Shown piece after piece: positions 27,073 through 34,421 of a stretch of 64,000 bases of DNA. Positions within the stretch are counted from its first letter, which is position 1; each line of letters starts with the position of its first letter. Both the position numbers and the translations under genes were made by a program. The notes under the pieces were generated by a model. It searched no databases and had not been told where the DNA came from. It saw only the letters and a program-made list of their open reading frames with translations. Origin of the DNA: Micromonospora citrea (lineage in GTDB: Bacteria > Actinomycetota > Actinomycetes > Mycobacteriales > Micromonosporaceae). The stretch spans positions 4,992,501 to 5,056,500 of the forward strand of contig NZ_FMHZ01000002.1 of NCBI RefSeq assembly GCF_900090315.1, written 5' to 3'.

Positions 27073-27177
27073 GACGACTCCCGACGAGCGGGCCGGCCAT
27101 GGTGCGAGGCCGAGTTGGGGCTGGTGAGGGCTGTTCCCTGGCGACGGGCCGCTCGGGAACCGGGATCGGTCGACGGG

Positions 27178-27309
27178 CCGGTCACGGCCGGCCTGGGGGC
27201 GAGCGCCGTTCGGGGGCCGGGGTCGGTCGGCAGACCGGTCACGGCCGGTCCGGGGCGAGGCACCGCCCGGGTGCCGGTGCGTGGGCCGGTCACGGCCGGT
27301 CCAGGGTCA
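27178..27309. repeat. Tandem copies of the 3' end of ykoD
   Basis: The core CCGGTCACGGCCGGNCC occurs at 27178, 27235 and 27286, periods of 57 and 51. The copy at 27286 contains the last codons (DRP) and the stop codon of ykoD on the minus strand, and the other two repeat them downstream. Flanking GGTCGG is also partly shared. Confidence 0.65.
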
Positions 27310-28705
27310 GGCGCCGGTCCGCCAGGGCGGCGACGAACTCCGCGTCGTGGGTGACGGCGACGAGGCCGTGCCCGGCGTCGCGCAGCTCGGCGAAGAGGTC
27401 CACCAGCTCCAGCCAGGTCCGCCGGTCCTGGCCGAAGGTCGGTTCGTCGCAGACGAGCAGGCGGGGCGCGGTGGCCAGGGCCGTCGCCACGCTCAGCCGC
27501 CGCGCCTCCCCGCCCGAGAGGGTGTACGGGTTGGCCGCGGCGAGTTTCGTCAACCGCAGTCGGGACAGTAGCGCGTCCACGGTGGAGCGGACCGCCGCCT
27601 CGGGCTGGCCGGTGCGGCGCGGGCCGAGGGCCAGCTCGTCGAAGACGGTGTTGGTGACGAACTGGTGCTCCGGGTCCTGGAAGACCGAGCCGATCCGGCG
27701 GGCCAGCGCCGGGGCGCGCCAGCGGTGCGGGGGAGTGCGGGCGTCGGCGCCGGCCAGTGCCGCCGTCGCCGCGACCCGCCCGACGCCCGGCTTCAGCAGC
27801 CCGCCGAGCAGCAGCGCGAGGGTGGACTTCCCGGCCCCGTTCGGGCCCAGCACGGCGAGCGCCTCGCCGGCGCGTACGGTCAGGTCGACGGCGGCCAGCC
27901 GGGGCGGCAGGCCGAGCCGGTCGGCGGTGAGCAGCACGTCGCCGGCCGGGGCGGTCGCGTGTCGGGGCGGTACGGGCCGGCCGGGCACCCAGACGCCCTC
28001 CGCGGCGAGCGCGTCGCCGTGCGCGCCGAAGACGGCCTCGGGCGGGCCGTCCGCGCGGACGCCGCCGCCGGGTTCGAGCACGACCACCCGGTCGACCAGC
28101 GGCAGCGCCTCGGCGACCCGGTGCTCGACCAGGATCAGGGTGGTGTCGGCGTCCAGGGCGCCGGCCACCGCCGCCCGGATCAGCGCGGCGCCGGTCGGGT
28201 CCAGGTTGGCGGTCGGCTCGTCGAGCAGCAGCAGCCCCGGCCGCAGGGCCAGCACGCCGGCCAGGGCGAGTCGCTGCTGCTCGCCGCCGGAGAGGGCGGC
28301 GGTGGGCCGGTCCCGGTGGTAGGGGAAGCCGACCCGGGTCAGCGCCTCGTCGACGCGCGGCCAGATCTCCTCGGCGGGCACCCCGCGGTTCTCCAGCCCG
28401 AACGCCACGTCGTCGCCGCTGCGGGCCATCACGAGCTGGGTCTCCGGGTCCTGGAAGACGATGCCCACCCGCTCCCGGCCCTTGCGGGGGTCGAGGCCGT
28501 CGATCTCGACGGTGCCCTCCTGCTCGCCCGAGTCCTCGGGTAGCAGCCCGGCCAGCGCGGCGAGCAGCGTGCTCTTGCCGGCCCCCGACGGCCCGAGCAG
28601 CAGCACCCGCTCGCCCAACTCGACGCGCAGGTCGACCCCGCGCACCGCCCAGGCCCGGCGCCCGGCGTGCCGCCACCCGAACCCCCGCAGCGTCACCGCC
28701 CCCAC
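27290..28705 (-). CDS. ykoD: ECF transporter double ATPase (YkoD-like)
   Basis: A 471-residue protein carrying two complete ABC ATPase domains in one chain, as in YkoD of the thiamine-precursor transporter. Domain 1 has Walker A GPSGAGKST near residue 40, signature LSGGEQQRLA and Walker B LLLLDEPTANLDP. Domain 2 has GPNGAGKST near residue 290, LSGGEARRLS and LLVCDEPTFGQD. His switches are seen as VEHR and VTHDAE. Each chain can therefore replace the usual EcfA/EcfA' pair. It lies 128 bases after ykoE on the same strand, with a REP-like palindrome in between. Its 3' end is copied downstream. Confidence 0.92.
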   Translation of the reverse strand: MGAVTLRGFGWRHAGRRAWAVRGVDLRVELGERVLLLGPSGAGKSTLLAALAGLLPEDSGEQEGTVEIDGLDPRKGRERVGIVFQDPETQLVMARSGDDVAFGLENRGVPAEEIWPRVDEALTRVGFPYHRDRPTAALSGGEQQRLALAGVLALRPGLLLLDEPTANLDPTGAALIRAAVAGALDADTTLILVEHRVAEALPLVDRVVVLEPGGGVRADGPPEAVFGAHGDALAAEGVWVPGRPVPPRHATAPAGDVLLTADRLGLPPRLAAVDLTVRAGEALAVLGPNGAGKSTLALLLGGLLKPGVGRVAATAALAGADARTPPHRWRAPALARRIGSVFQDPEHQFVTNTVFDELALGPRRTGQPEAAVRSTVDALLSRLRLTKLAAANPYTLSGGEARRLSVATALATAPRLLVCDEPTFGQDRRTWLELVDLFAELRDAGHGLVAVTHDAEFVAALADRRLTLDRP

Positions 28706-28732
28706 GCCGCCCTCCTTCCCGCCTGCCCACAG

Positions 28733-28797
28733 GCGTTGATCATGACGTTGTCGTCATCCGGTGCGGCGTGTCGCGGCGATAACGTCATGATCAACGC
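28733..28797. repeat. REP-like inverted repeat between ykoE and ykoD
   Basis: Two perfect 17-base arms (28733-28749 and 28781-28797, core GTTGATCATGACGTT) enclose a 31-base loop. This is a strong palindrome in the ykoE-ykoD gap and, in the mRNA, would form a stable hairpin that could modulate the ratio of the two products. Confidence 0.8.
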
Positions 28798-28807
28798 GGC
28801 CGGGTCC

Positions 28808-28833
28808 GTGGGTGGGGGTGGGGTGGGGTGGGG
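28808..28833. repeat. G-rich tract next to the ykoE stop codon
   Basis: Five runs of three to five G separated by single T or TG directly abut the ykoE stop on the plus strand. The mRNA is C-rich there. The pairing with the palindrome just beyond it mirrors the layout at gnd. Confidence 0.55.
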
Positions 28834-29424
28834 TTAGATCAGGGGGCGGTCGCGGGCGGCGGGGAAGCGGTCCAGGGCGCCCGTGGTGGCCAGGGCGCGG
28901 GTCAGGGCCCAGCCGCCGGCGCCGGCGACGATCGTCGCGCTGACGACGGTGAGCAGGGCGTACGGGATGCGGTAGCTGCCGAGCGCGTAGTCGACGTTCC
29001 AGACGAAGAAGTCGAACAGCGCCGCGCCCAGGCCGGTCAGCGCGCCGGCGAGCAGCGCGGTGGGCAGCCGGAACGAGCGGTACCGGAACGCGGCGAACGC
29101 CAACTCGGCGCCCAGCCCCTGGATCAGGCCCTGGACGATGGTGATGCCGCCCCACTCCGAGCCGAGCAGCGCGGAGACCGTCGCGGCCACCGCCTCGCAG
29201 AAGAGCGCCGCCCCGGGCTTGCGGACCACCAGGCCGCCGAGCACGGCGGGAACCAGCCACACGCCGTACATGATCGCCTGACCGGCCGGGAAGAAGGCGA
29301 ACGCGGGGTCGACGGCCCGCCACAGCAGGCCCCAGGCCCAGAAGATGACGCCGAACGCCACCGCGATCACCGCGGCGACGACGACGTCGAGTGTGCGCCA
29401 CCGGGTGGTGGTGTCGTCTCGCAT
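28834..29424 (-). CDS. ykoE: ECF transporter S component (YkoE-like, thiamine/HMP)
   Basis: A 196-residue integral membrane substrate-binding subunit of an ECF transporter. About five hydrophobic segments are present, with the YkoE signature GSEWGGITIVQGLIQGLGAELA in the middle (given here in part: GGITIVQGLIQGLGAELA). The YkoE family imports a thiamine precursor, probably hydroxymethylpyrimidine. The ATG at 29424 lies 84 bases downstream of a TPP riboswitch, which is strong independent support for the thiamine assignment. The longer open frame upstream runs through the riboswitch and is not coding. It is the first gene of the ykoEDC set. Confidence 0.9.
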   Translation of the reverse strand: MRDDTTTRWRTLDVVVAAVIAVAFGVIFWAWGLLWRAVDPAFAFFPAGQAIMYGVWLVPAVLGGLVVRKPGAALFCEAVAATVSALLGSEWGGITIVQGLIQGLGAELAFAAFRYRSFRLPTALLAGALTGLGAALFDFFVWNVDYALGSYRIPYALLTVVSATIVAGAGGWALTRALATTGALDRFPAARDRPLI

Positions 29425-29507
29425 GGTTGCTCCCAGTCCTGAACGCGAACCAGGAGAAGACGCACGCCGCGCCCGGAGGTGCCGGACGTCGACGCGGCTG
29501 GAGGTCG

Positions 29508-29598
<91 letters not shown>

Positions 29599-29615
29599 GT
29601 GAAGTTGTCGCGCCG

Positions 29616-29645
29616 ACGCTAACACCTTCGAAGATCATCGGGCAA
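29616..29645 (-). promoter_or_regulatory. Promoter of the riboswitch-ykoE transcript, with inverted repeat over -35
   Basis: On the minus strand TTGCCC (29645-29640) and TAGCGT (29621-29616) are spaced 18 bases apart, and transcription would start about 10 bases before the riboswitch. An inverted repeat AAGATCA (29631-29637) with TGATCTT (29648-29654) spans the -35 box and could be an operator for ykoE or for the divergent permease. Confidence 0.45.
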
Positions 29646-29745
29646 AGTGATCTTTCCGCAGGTCATCAGCGCGTTCTGTCGACCCCGTCGATTCCGGCCG
29701 GTAGTCTCGGGCGGCCACTGGCGGGACCGGCAGAGGGACGCGTAC

Positions 29746-30792
29746 GTGACATCCGAGGTTGACCGTGGTGCCCGGGAGGGCGGGGCGGTCGGCGGGGCCC
29801 CGCCGGACGTACCGCCGAACGAACCGGCGGACGGCGACGGACCCTGGCGCATCGGGTCGGTCGAGGTGCTCGCCGGCCTGCTGGTCCTGCTCGTCGTCCT
29901 CCGGGAGCCGCTCGCCCGAGCCCTCTCCACGCCCCGGCTGCAGACCTGGACCACCGTCTTCGTCTCGGTGCTGGTGCAGGCGGTGCCGTTCCTGGTCTTC
30001 GGCGTGGTCCTCTCCGCGGTGATCGCGGTCTTCGTGCCGCGGTCGTTCTGGGCCCGGGCGCTGCCGCGCCACCCCGCGCTGGCGGTGCCGGTCGCGAGCG
30101 CGGCCGGCGTGGTGCTGCCCGGCTGCGAGTGCGGCTCGGTGCCGATCGCCGGGTCGCTGATCCGGCGCGGGGTCACGCCGGCGGCCGCGCTGGCCTTCCT
30201 GCTCGCCGCTCCGGCCGTCAACCCGATCGTGCTCACCGCCACCGCGGTGGCCTTCCCCGGCGACCCGGAGATGGTGGTCGGCCGCGCGGTGGCGAGCCTC
30301 GTCGTCGCGATGGTCATGGGCTGGCTCTGGTTGCGGCTCGGCCGGGCCGAGTGGATCCGGCTGCCGCGCCGGCCCGAGCTGGACGACGGCTCCCGTGGAC
30401 GGGCGTTCTGGGCGGCGGTCCGGCACGACGTCACGCACGCCGGCGGGTTCCTGGTGATCGGCGCGGCGGCCGCCGCCACCATCAACGTCGTCGTGCCCGA
30501 GCGCTGGTTGCAGACCCTCGCCGACGACCCGGTCCTCTCCGTGCTCGCGCTGGCCGGGCTCGCGGTGCTGCTCTCCCTCTGCTCCGAGGCCGACGCCTTC
30601 GTCGCCGCCTCCCTGTCGCAGTTCTCGCTGACCTCCCGACTGGTCTTCCTGGTGGTGGGGCCGATGGTCGACCTCAAGCTCATCGCGATGCAGGCCGGCG
30701 TCTTCGGCCGGCGGTTCGCGCTGCGGTTCGCCCCGGCCACCCTCGCCGTGGCCGTGGCGGTCGCCGCCGCGACCGGGGCGGTGCTGCTGTGA
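29746..30792 (+). CDS. Permease, YcgR/ArsP-like (DUF318)
   Basis: A 348-residue integral membrane protein of the permease family that includes YcgR and ArsP. About eight hydrophobic segments are visible. The family's Cys motif is in VVLPGCECGSVPIAGSL, followed by AAALAFLLAAPAVNP and later LSLCSEADAFVAASL. Partner genes of this family usually encode the TIGR03943 protein, as here. The GTG at 29746 is preceded by AGAGGGA and a TAGTCT box at 29702-29707. Transport of a metal or metalloid is plausible, but no substrate is established for this pair. It overlaps the next gene by four bases. Confidence 0.83.
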   Translation: MTSEVDRGAREGGAVGGAPPDVPPNEPADGDGPWRIGSVEVLAGLLVLLVVLREPLARALSTPRLQTWTTVFVSVLVQAVPFLVFGVVLSAVIAVFVPRSFWARALPRHPALAVPVASAAGVVLPGCECGSVPIAGSLIRRGVTPAAALAFLLAAPAVNPIVLTATAVAFPGDPEMVVGRAVASLVVAMVMGWLWLRLGRAEWIRLPRRPELDDGSRGRAFWAAVRHDVTHAGGFLVIGAAAAATINVVVPERWLQTLADDPVLSVLALAGLAVLLSLCSEADAFVAASLSQFSLTSRLVFLVVGPMVDLKLIAMQAGVFGRRFALRFAPATLAVAVAVAAATGAVLL

Positions 30793-31691
30793 ACCGGCAG
30801 GCGCAGGCCGTCGTCCTGCTGCTGCTCGGTGGCGCGGTGGTCCGGGCCGGCCTCACCGACCTGCACCTGCGCTACGTCAAGGAGGGGCTGCGTCCGTTCC
30901 TGGTCGCCGCCGGCCTGCTGCTGGTGGTCGCCGCGGTGATGACCCTCTGGTACGAGCTGCGTCCGCTCCTGCGGCGCACCGACGCGCCCCCGGCCACCCC
31001 CGCCGGGTCCGCCGACCACGACGAGCACTCCGCCGGCCGCGCCGACCACGACGCGCGCGATGCCGGCCGGGCGTACGATGCCGGCCGCGCCGACCACGAC
31101 GCGCGCGATGCCGGCCGGGCGTACGACGCCGGCCGCGCCGACCGGGATGCCGCCAGCGTCGACCACGATTACGGGCACGACGGGCACGGGCACGAGCCGC
31201 GGGTCGGCTGGTTGCTGATCCTGCCGGTGCTGGGCCTGCTCCTGGTCGCCCCGCCGGCCCTCGGGTCGTACGCGGCCGGGCAGGCCGGCACCGCGCTGTC
31301 CGACCGGCAGCAGCCCTCCGACTACCCGCCCCTGCCCGACGGCGACCCGGCGCAGGTCACCGTGCTCGACTACGCCTCCCGGGCGCTGTTCGACCGGGGC
31401 ACCTCGATCGGGCAGCGCCGGGTCCGGCTGACCGGCTTCGTCACCACCGGCCCCGACGGCCGGCCGCTGCTGGCCCGCATCGTGCTCTCCTGCTGCGCCG
31501 CCGACGGGCGGCCGGTCAAGCTGGGCCTGACCGGCGCGGTGCCCGAAGGGCTCGCCGACGACACCTGGATCGAGGTGACGGGCCGCTACAGCGACCGGAT
31601 CGCCCGCGACCCGGTCAACGACGCCGAGATCCCCTACCTCGACGTGGAGTCCTGGCGGCAGGTGCCCGTGCCCCGACGCCAGTACGAGTGA
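30789..31691 (+). CDS. TIGR03943 (YcgQ-like) permease partner with duplicated His-rich linker
   Basis: A 300-residue protein of the TIGR03943/YcgQ family, always found beside the YcgR-like permease. Two N-terminal hydrophobic segments are followed by a hydrophilic, His/Asp-rich linker (residues about 75-138). A third membrane segment follows, then a C-terminal domain with CCAADGRPVKLGL. The linker contains repeated HDARDAGRAYDAG units and a tail with HDYGHDGHGHEP, suited to bind metal. The GTG at 30789 overlaps the permease stop. A role in metal (possibly zinc) handling is suggested by the His-rich linker and by family context. This remains inference. Confidence 0.8.
   Translation: MNRQAQAVVLLLLGGAVVRAGLTDLHLRYVKEGLRPFLVAAGLLLVVAAVMTLWYELRPLLRRTDAPPATPAGSADHDEHSAGRADHDARDAGRAYDAGRADHDARDAGRAYDAGRADRDAASVDHDYGHDGHGHEPRVGWLLILPVLGLLLVAPPALGSYAAGQAGTALSDRQQPSDYPPLPDGDPAQVTVLDYASRALFDRGTSIGQRRVRLTGFVTTGPDGRPLLARIVLSCCAADGRPVKLGLTGAVPEGLADDTWIEVTGRYSDRIARDPVNDAEIPYLDVESWRQVPVPRRQYE
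31032..31150. repeat. 48-bp coding tandem repeat in the His-rich linker
   Basis: Units start at 31032, 31080 and 31128 (the last partial). Each encodes GRADHDARDAGRAYDA, 16 residues with one His, so the number of metal-ligand units can vary without frameshift. Confidence 0.85.
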
Positions 31692-31708
31692 CGCGCGCCC
31701 GCCCTGGG

Positions 31709-31714
31709 TAGGCT
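31709..31714 (+). promoter_or_regulatory. -10 box (TAGGCT) of the alpha/beta hydrolase gene
   Basis: TAGGCT ends 7 bases before the ATG at 31722 and no ribosome binding site is present. The mRNA is probably leaderless. Confidence 0.5.
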
Positions 31715-31721
31715 GGCGATC

Positions 31722-32552
31722 ATGCGGATCGACGCCCGGGGGTTCACGTTCGACGTACGCGTCGGCGGTCCGGCCGGCGGCGCGCCCGTCCTGCTGCTGC
31801 ACGGCTTCCCCCAGCACGGCGGCGAGTGGGACGACGTGGTCCCGTACCTGCACACCGCCGGCCTGCGCACGTACGCGCTCGACCAGCGCGGCTACTCGCC
31901 GGACGCGCGGCCCGAGGCGGTCGAGGCGTACCGGCTGCCGGAGCTGGTGGCCGACGCGGCGGCCGTGCTGGACGCCCTCGACGTCGACGCGGCGCACCTG
32001 GTGGGGCACGACTGGGGCGCGATGGTGGCCTGGGACCTGGCCGCCCGTCACCCGCAGCGGGTCCGCACCCTGACCGCGGTCTCCGTGCCGCACCCCGCCG
32101 CGATGGCGCACGCGCTGGCCGAGGACCCGGGGCAGAAGGCCCGCTCGGCCTACATCGCGCTGTTCCGCAAGCCGGGCAAGGCGGAGAAGGCGCTGCTGGC
32201 GTTGGGCGCGACGGGGCTGCGCCGGATGCTGCACGGGGTGGGCGACGACGAGCGGGTGGCGACGTACGCCGACCCGATGCGCCGGCCCGGCGCGCTCACG
32301 GCCGCGCTGAACTGGTACCGCGCGATGTCCCGCCGCGACATGGCGGCCACCGGGCCGGTGCGGGTGCCGACCACCTTCGTGTGGAGCGACCGCGACATCG
32401 CGATCGGCCGGACGGCCGCCGAGGCGTGCGCCGGGCAGGTGAGCGCCGACTACCGTTTCGTCGAGCTGCCCGGGATGAGCCACTGGATTCCCGACGAGGC
32501 GCCCGCGCCGCTGGCCGAGGCGATCCTGGCCCGGGCGCTCGGCCCGGCCTGA
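31722..32552 (+). CDS. Alpha/beta fold hydrolase (epoxide hydrolase / dehalogenase group)
   Basis: A 276-residue alpha/beta hydrolase. The nucleophile elbow is GHDWGAM, with Asp as nucleophile, which points to the epoxide hydrolase or haloalkane dehalogenase group rather than an esterase. LLLHGFPQHGGEWDD carries the oxyanion HG motif. The acid (VWSDRDIAIG) and the catalytic His (GMSHWIPDEAP) are present near the C-terminus. The gene is monocistronic, with its own TAGGCT box. The substrate is unknown. Confidence 0.87.
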   Translation: MRIDARGFTFDVRVGGPAGGAPVLLLHGFPQHGGEWDDVVPYLHTAGLRTYALDQRGYSPDARPEAVEAYRLPELVADAAAVLDALDVDAAHLVGHDWGAMVAWDLAARHPQRVRTLTAVSVPHPAAMAHALAEDPGQKARSAYIALFRKPGKAEKALLALGATGLRRMLHGVGDDERVATYADPMRRPGALTAALNWYRAMSRRDMAATGPVRVPTTFVWSDRDIAIGRTAAEACAGQVSADYRFVELPGMSHWIPDEAPAPLAEAILARALGPA

Positions 32553-32589
32553 CCGGGGCGCGGCGGCGCCCGGCCGGTGGTGAGCGGGA

Positions 32590-32790
32590 ACGGGACGACG
32601 GACGACCGGTGGCCGGGCGGCCGGCGAGGGGCCGACGCCAGACCGGCGCCCGGTGGCCGGTGAGGGACCGACGACCGGTGGCCGGCCCGGCGTCCGGTGG
32701 CCGGGCAGCCGGTGAGCGACGACGACCGGTGGCCGGGCAGCCGGTGAGGGACCGACGACCGGTGCCCCGGGCAGCCGGTGGTGGACCGAC
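32590..32790. repeat. Degenerate tandem repeat before the SIS gene
   Basis: A unit built on GACGACCGGTGGCCGGGCAGC and ending in GGTGAGGGACC recurs about five times with a spacing of 30-50 bases. The best copies begin near 32601, 32670, 32721 and 32754. The block fills the 256-base gap before the SIS gene and ends 18 bases before its start. Confidence 0.75.
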
Positions 32791-32808
32791 GACATGGACG
32801 GAGGAGAC

Positions 32809-33558
32809 ATGACGGTGAGCGCCGAGGACTACCTGACCGTGGTGACGGACACGATGCGGCGGGTGGCCGCCAGCCAGCGTGAGGCGGTGGGGCGGGCCGC
32901 CGACCTGATCGCCGACGCCGTGCGCGCCGACGGGGTCGTGCACGCGTTCGGCACCGGCCACTCCGAGGCCCTGGCCATGGAGATCGCGGGCCGGGCCGGC
33001 GGGCTGGTGCCGACCAACCGGATCGCGCTGCGGGACCTGGTGCTGGTCGGCGGCGCGCCGTCCGACGTGCTCGGGCCGCTGCTGGAGCGCGATCCGTCGG
33101 TGGCGCACCGCCTCTACGAGCTGGCCCCGGTGGGCCCCCGGGACGTGTTCGTGCTCGCCTCCAACTCCGGCGTCAACGGCGCGATGGTGGAGTTCGCGTC
33201 CCTGGTCAAGGAGAAGGGCCACGGGCTGGTCGCGATCACCTCGGCGCAGCACTCCGGGCAGATGACGTCCCGCCACCCGTCGGGGCGCAAGCTCGCCGAC
33301 TTCGCCGACGTGGTGCTCGACAACGGCGCCCCGTACGGCGACGCCACGCTGCCGCTGCCCGGCGGCGGCGCGGTCGGCGCGGTCTCCTCCATCACCGCGG
33401 CGCTGCTGGCGCAGCAGATCACGGTCGAGGTGGTGGCCCGGCTGCTGGCCGCGGGGGAGCGGCCCCCGGTCTACCTGTCGGCCAACATCGCGGGCGGCGA
33501 CGAGCACAACAACGCCCTGGAGGCCCGGTACGCCGGCCGGATCCGTCGCGGCTCCTGA
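32809..33558 (+). CDS. SIS domain protein (UPF0309 family)
   Basis: A 249-residue protein with a SIS (sugar isomerase) domain, close to the UPF0309 group that resembles phosphosugar isomerases and phosphosugar-binding regulators. AFGTGHSEALAMEI holds the sugar-phosphate-binding loop, and FVLASNSGVNGAMVEFA holds the second. LVAITSAQHSGQMTSRHPSG follows. No DNA-binding domain is present, so an enzyme role is likely. The ATG at 32809 has GGAGGA ahead, whereas the ATG at 32794 gives five extra residues without a ribosome binding site. It stands alone between repeat blocks. Confidence 0.85.
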   Translation: MTVSAEDYLTVVTDTMRRVAASQREAVGRAADLIADAVRADGVVHAFGTGHSEALAMEIAGRAGGLVPTNRIALRDLVLVGGAPSDVLGPLLERDPSVAHRLYELAPVGPRDVFVLASNSGVNGAMVEFASLVKEKGHGLVAITSAQHSGQMTSRHPSGRKLADFADVVLDNGAPYGDATLPLPGGGAVGAVSSITAALLAQQITVEVVARLLAAGERPPVYLSANIAGGDEHNNALEARYAGRIRRGS

Positions 33559-33570
33559 CCCGGCGGGCCG

Positions 33571-33675
33571 CCCGGCGGCGACCGTACGCCGGGGCAGCCC
33601 CGGCGGTGACTGTTCGGCGGGTCGCCCCGGCGGTGACCGTTCGCCGGGTCGCCCGGCGGCGGCCGTGCACCGGCG
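33571..33675. repeat. 27-28 bp tandem repeat after the SIS gene
   Basis: About four copies of a CCCGGCGGTGACCGTTCGCC-type unit begin near 33571, 33598, 33626 and 33653. They lie downstream of the SIS stop codon and before the DUF6328-like gene. Confidence 0.7.
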
Positions 33676-33770
33676 ACGTGAGTCGGTTTCGCGGCAGCGC
33701 CGGTGGGGCATCAGCGTTGCTGCCGACGGGCCACCCCCCGTCGGCAGTACCGTCTGACCGGAGGTAGCCC

Positions 33771-34274
33771 GTGTCCAAGGAAACCGAGCGGCAACGCTGG
33801 CAGCGCAACTTCGCCGACCTGTTGCAGGAGCTGCGGGTCGCCCAGACGGGTGTGCAGATCCTGTTCGCCTTCCTGCTCACCCTGCCGTTCAGCAACGGGT
33901 TCACGCGTACGAGCGGTTTCCAGAAGGACGTCTACATCGTCGCGCTGCTCGCCGCCGCCGCGGCGACCGCGATGATCATCTCGCCGGTGGCGTTCCACCG
34001 GGCCCTGTTCCGTCAGGGCCGCAAGCCGGAGCTGGTCCGGTTCGCCCACCGCATGGCCAGCGGCGGTCTCGCGTTCATGCTGATCTCGATGGTCAGCGCG
34101 GTGCTGCTGATCACCGACTTCGTGCTGGACCGGGCCGTCGCGCTGGTGCTCAGCGGCGTCACCGGCCTCTGGTTCCTCACCTTCTGGGTGTTCCTGCCGT
34201 TCGCCCGGCGCAACTGGGGCGAGGACGACCTCGACGACGAGGACGACGACCCGCGCAGCCTCCCCGGCGACTGA
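33771..34274 (+). CDS. DUF6328-like membrane protein
   Basis: A 167-residue protein with four hydrophobic segments, the first around VQILFAFLLTLPF and the last around GLWFLTFWVFLPF. It starts with a charged N-terminus (SKETERQRWQRNFADLLQEL) and ends in an acidic tail (GEDDLDDEDDDPRSL). The N-terminal ELRVAQTGVQILFAFLLTLPF pattern matches the actinobacterial DUF6328 family, whose function is unknown. The GTG at 33771 follows GGAGGT. It is probably monocistronic. Confidence 0.8.
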   Translation: MSKETERQRWQRNFADLLQELRVAQTGVQILFAFLLTLPFSNGFTRTSGFQKDVYIVALLAAAAATAMIISPVAFHRALFRQGRKPELVRFAHRMASGGLAFMLISMVSAVLLITDFVLDRAVALVLSGVTGLWFLTFWVFLPFARRNWGEDDLDDEDDDPRSLPGD

Positions 34275-34363
34275 CGGGACGCCGCGCGGCCGGCGACCGG
34301 CCCCGCCGCCCGTCGACGCAACTCGATCTTTACGGAGCGCTACCCCTGGGTAACACCCGGGGG

Positions 34364-34369
34364 TAGCGT
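34364..34369 (+). promoter_or_regulatory. -10 box (TAGCGT) of the acyl-CoA dehydrogenase gene
   Basis: TAGCGT precedes the GTG at 34422 by 52 bases, giving a leader of about 45 bases that includes the ribosome binding site. Confidence 0.4.
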
Positions 34370-34421
34370 GCTGTTTGTCGAGCACGTCGACGCAGCCGGA
34401 CCGAGGTTCGAGGGGGCAGCC

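Noticed and set aside
30972..31150. Repeat as a mobile element insertion in the YcgQ-like gene
   Set aside because: The 48-bp units keep the frame and have no terminal inverted repeats or target duplication; simple slippage explains them.
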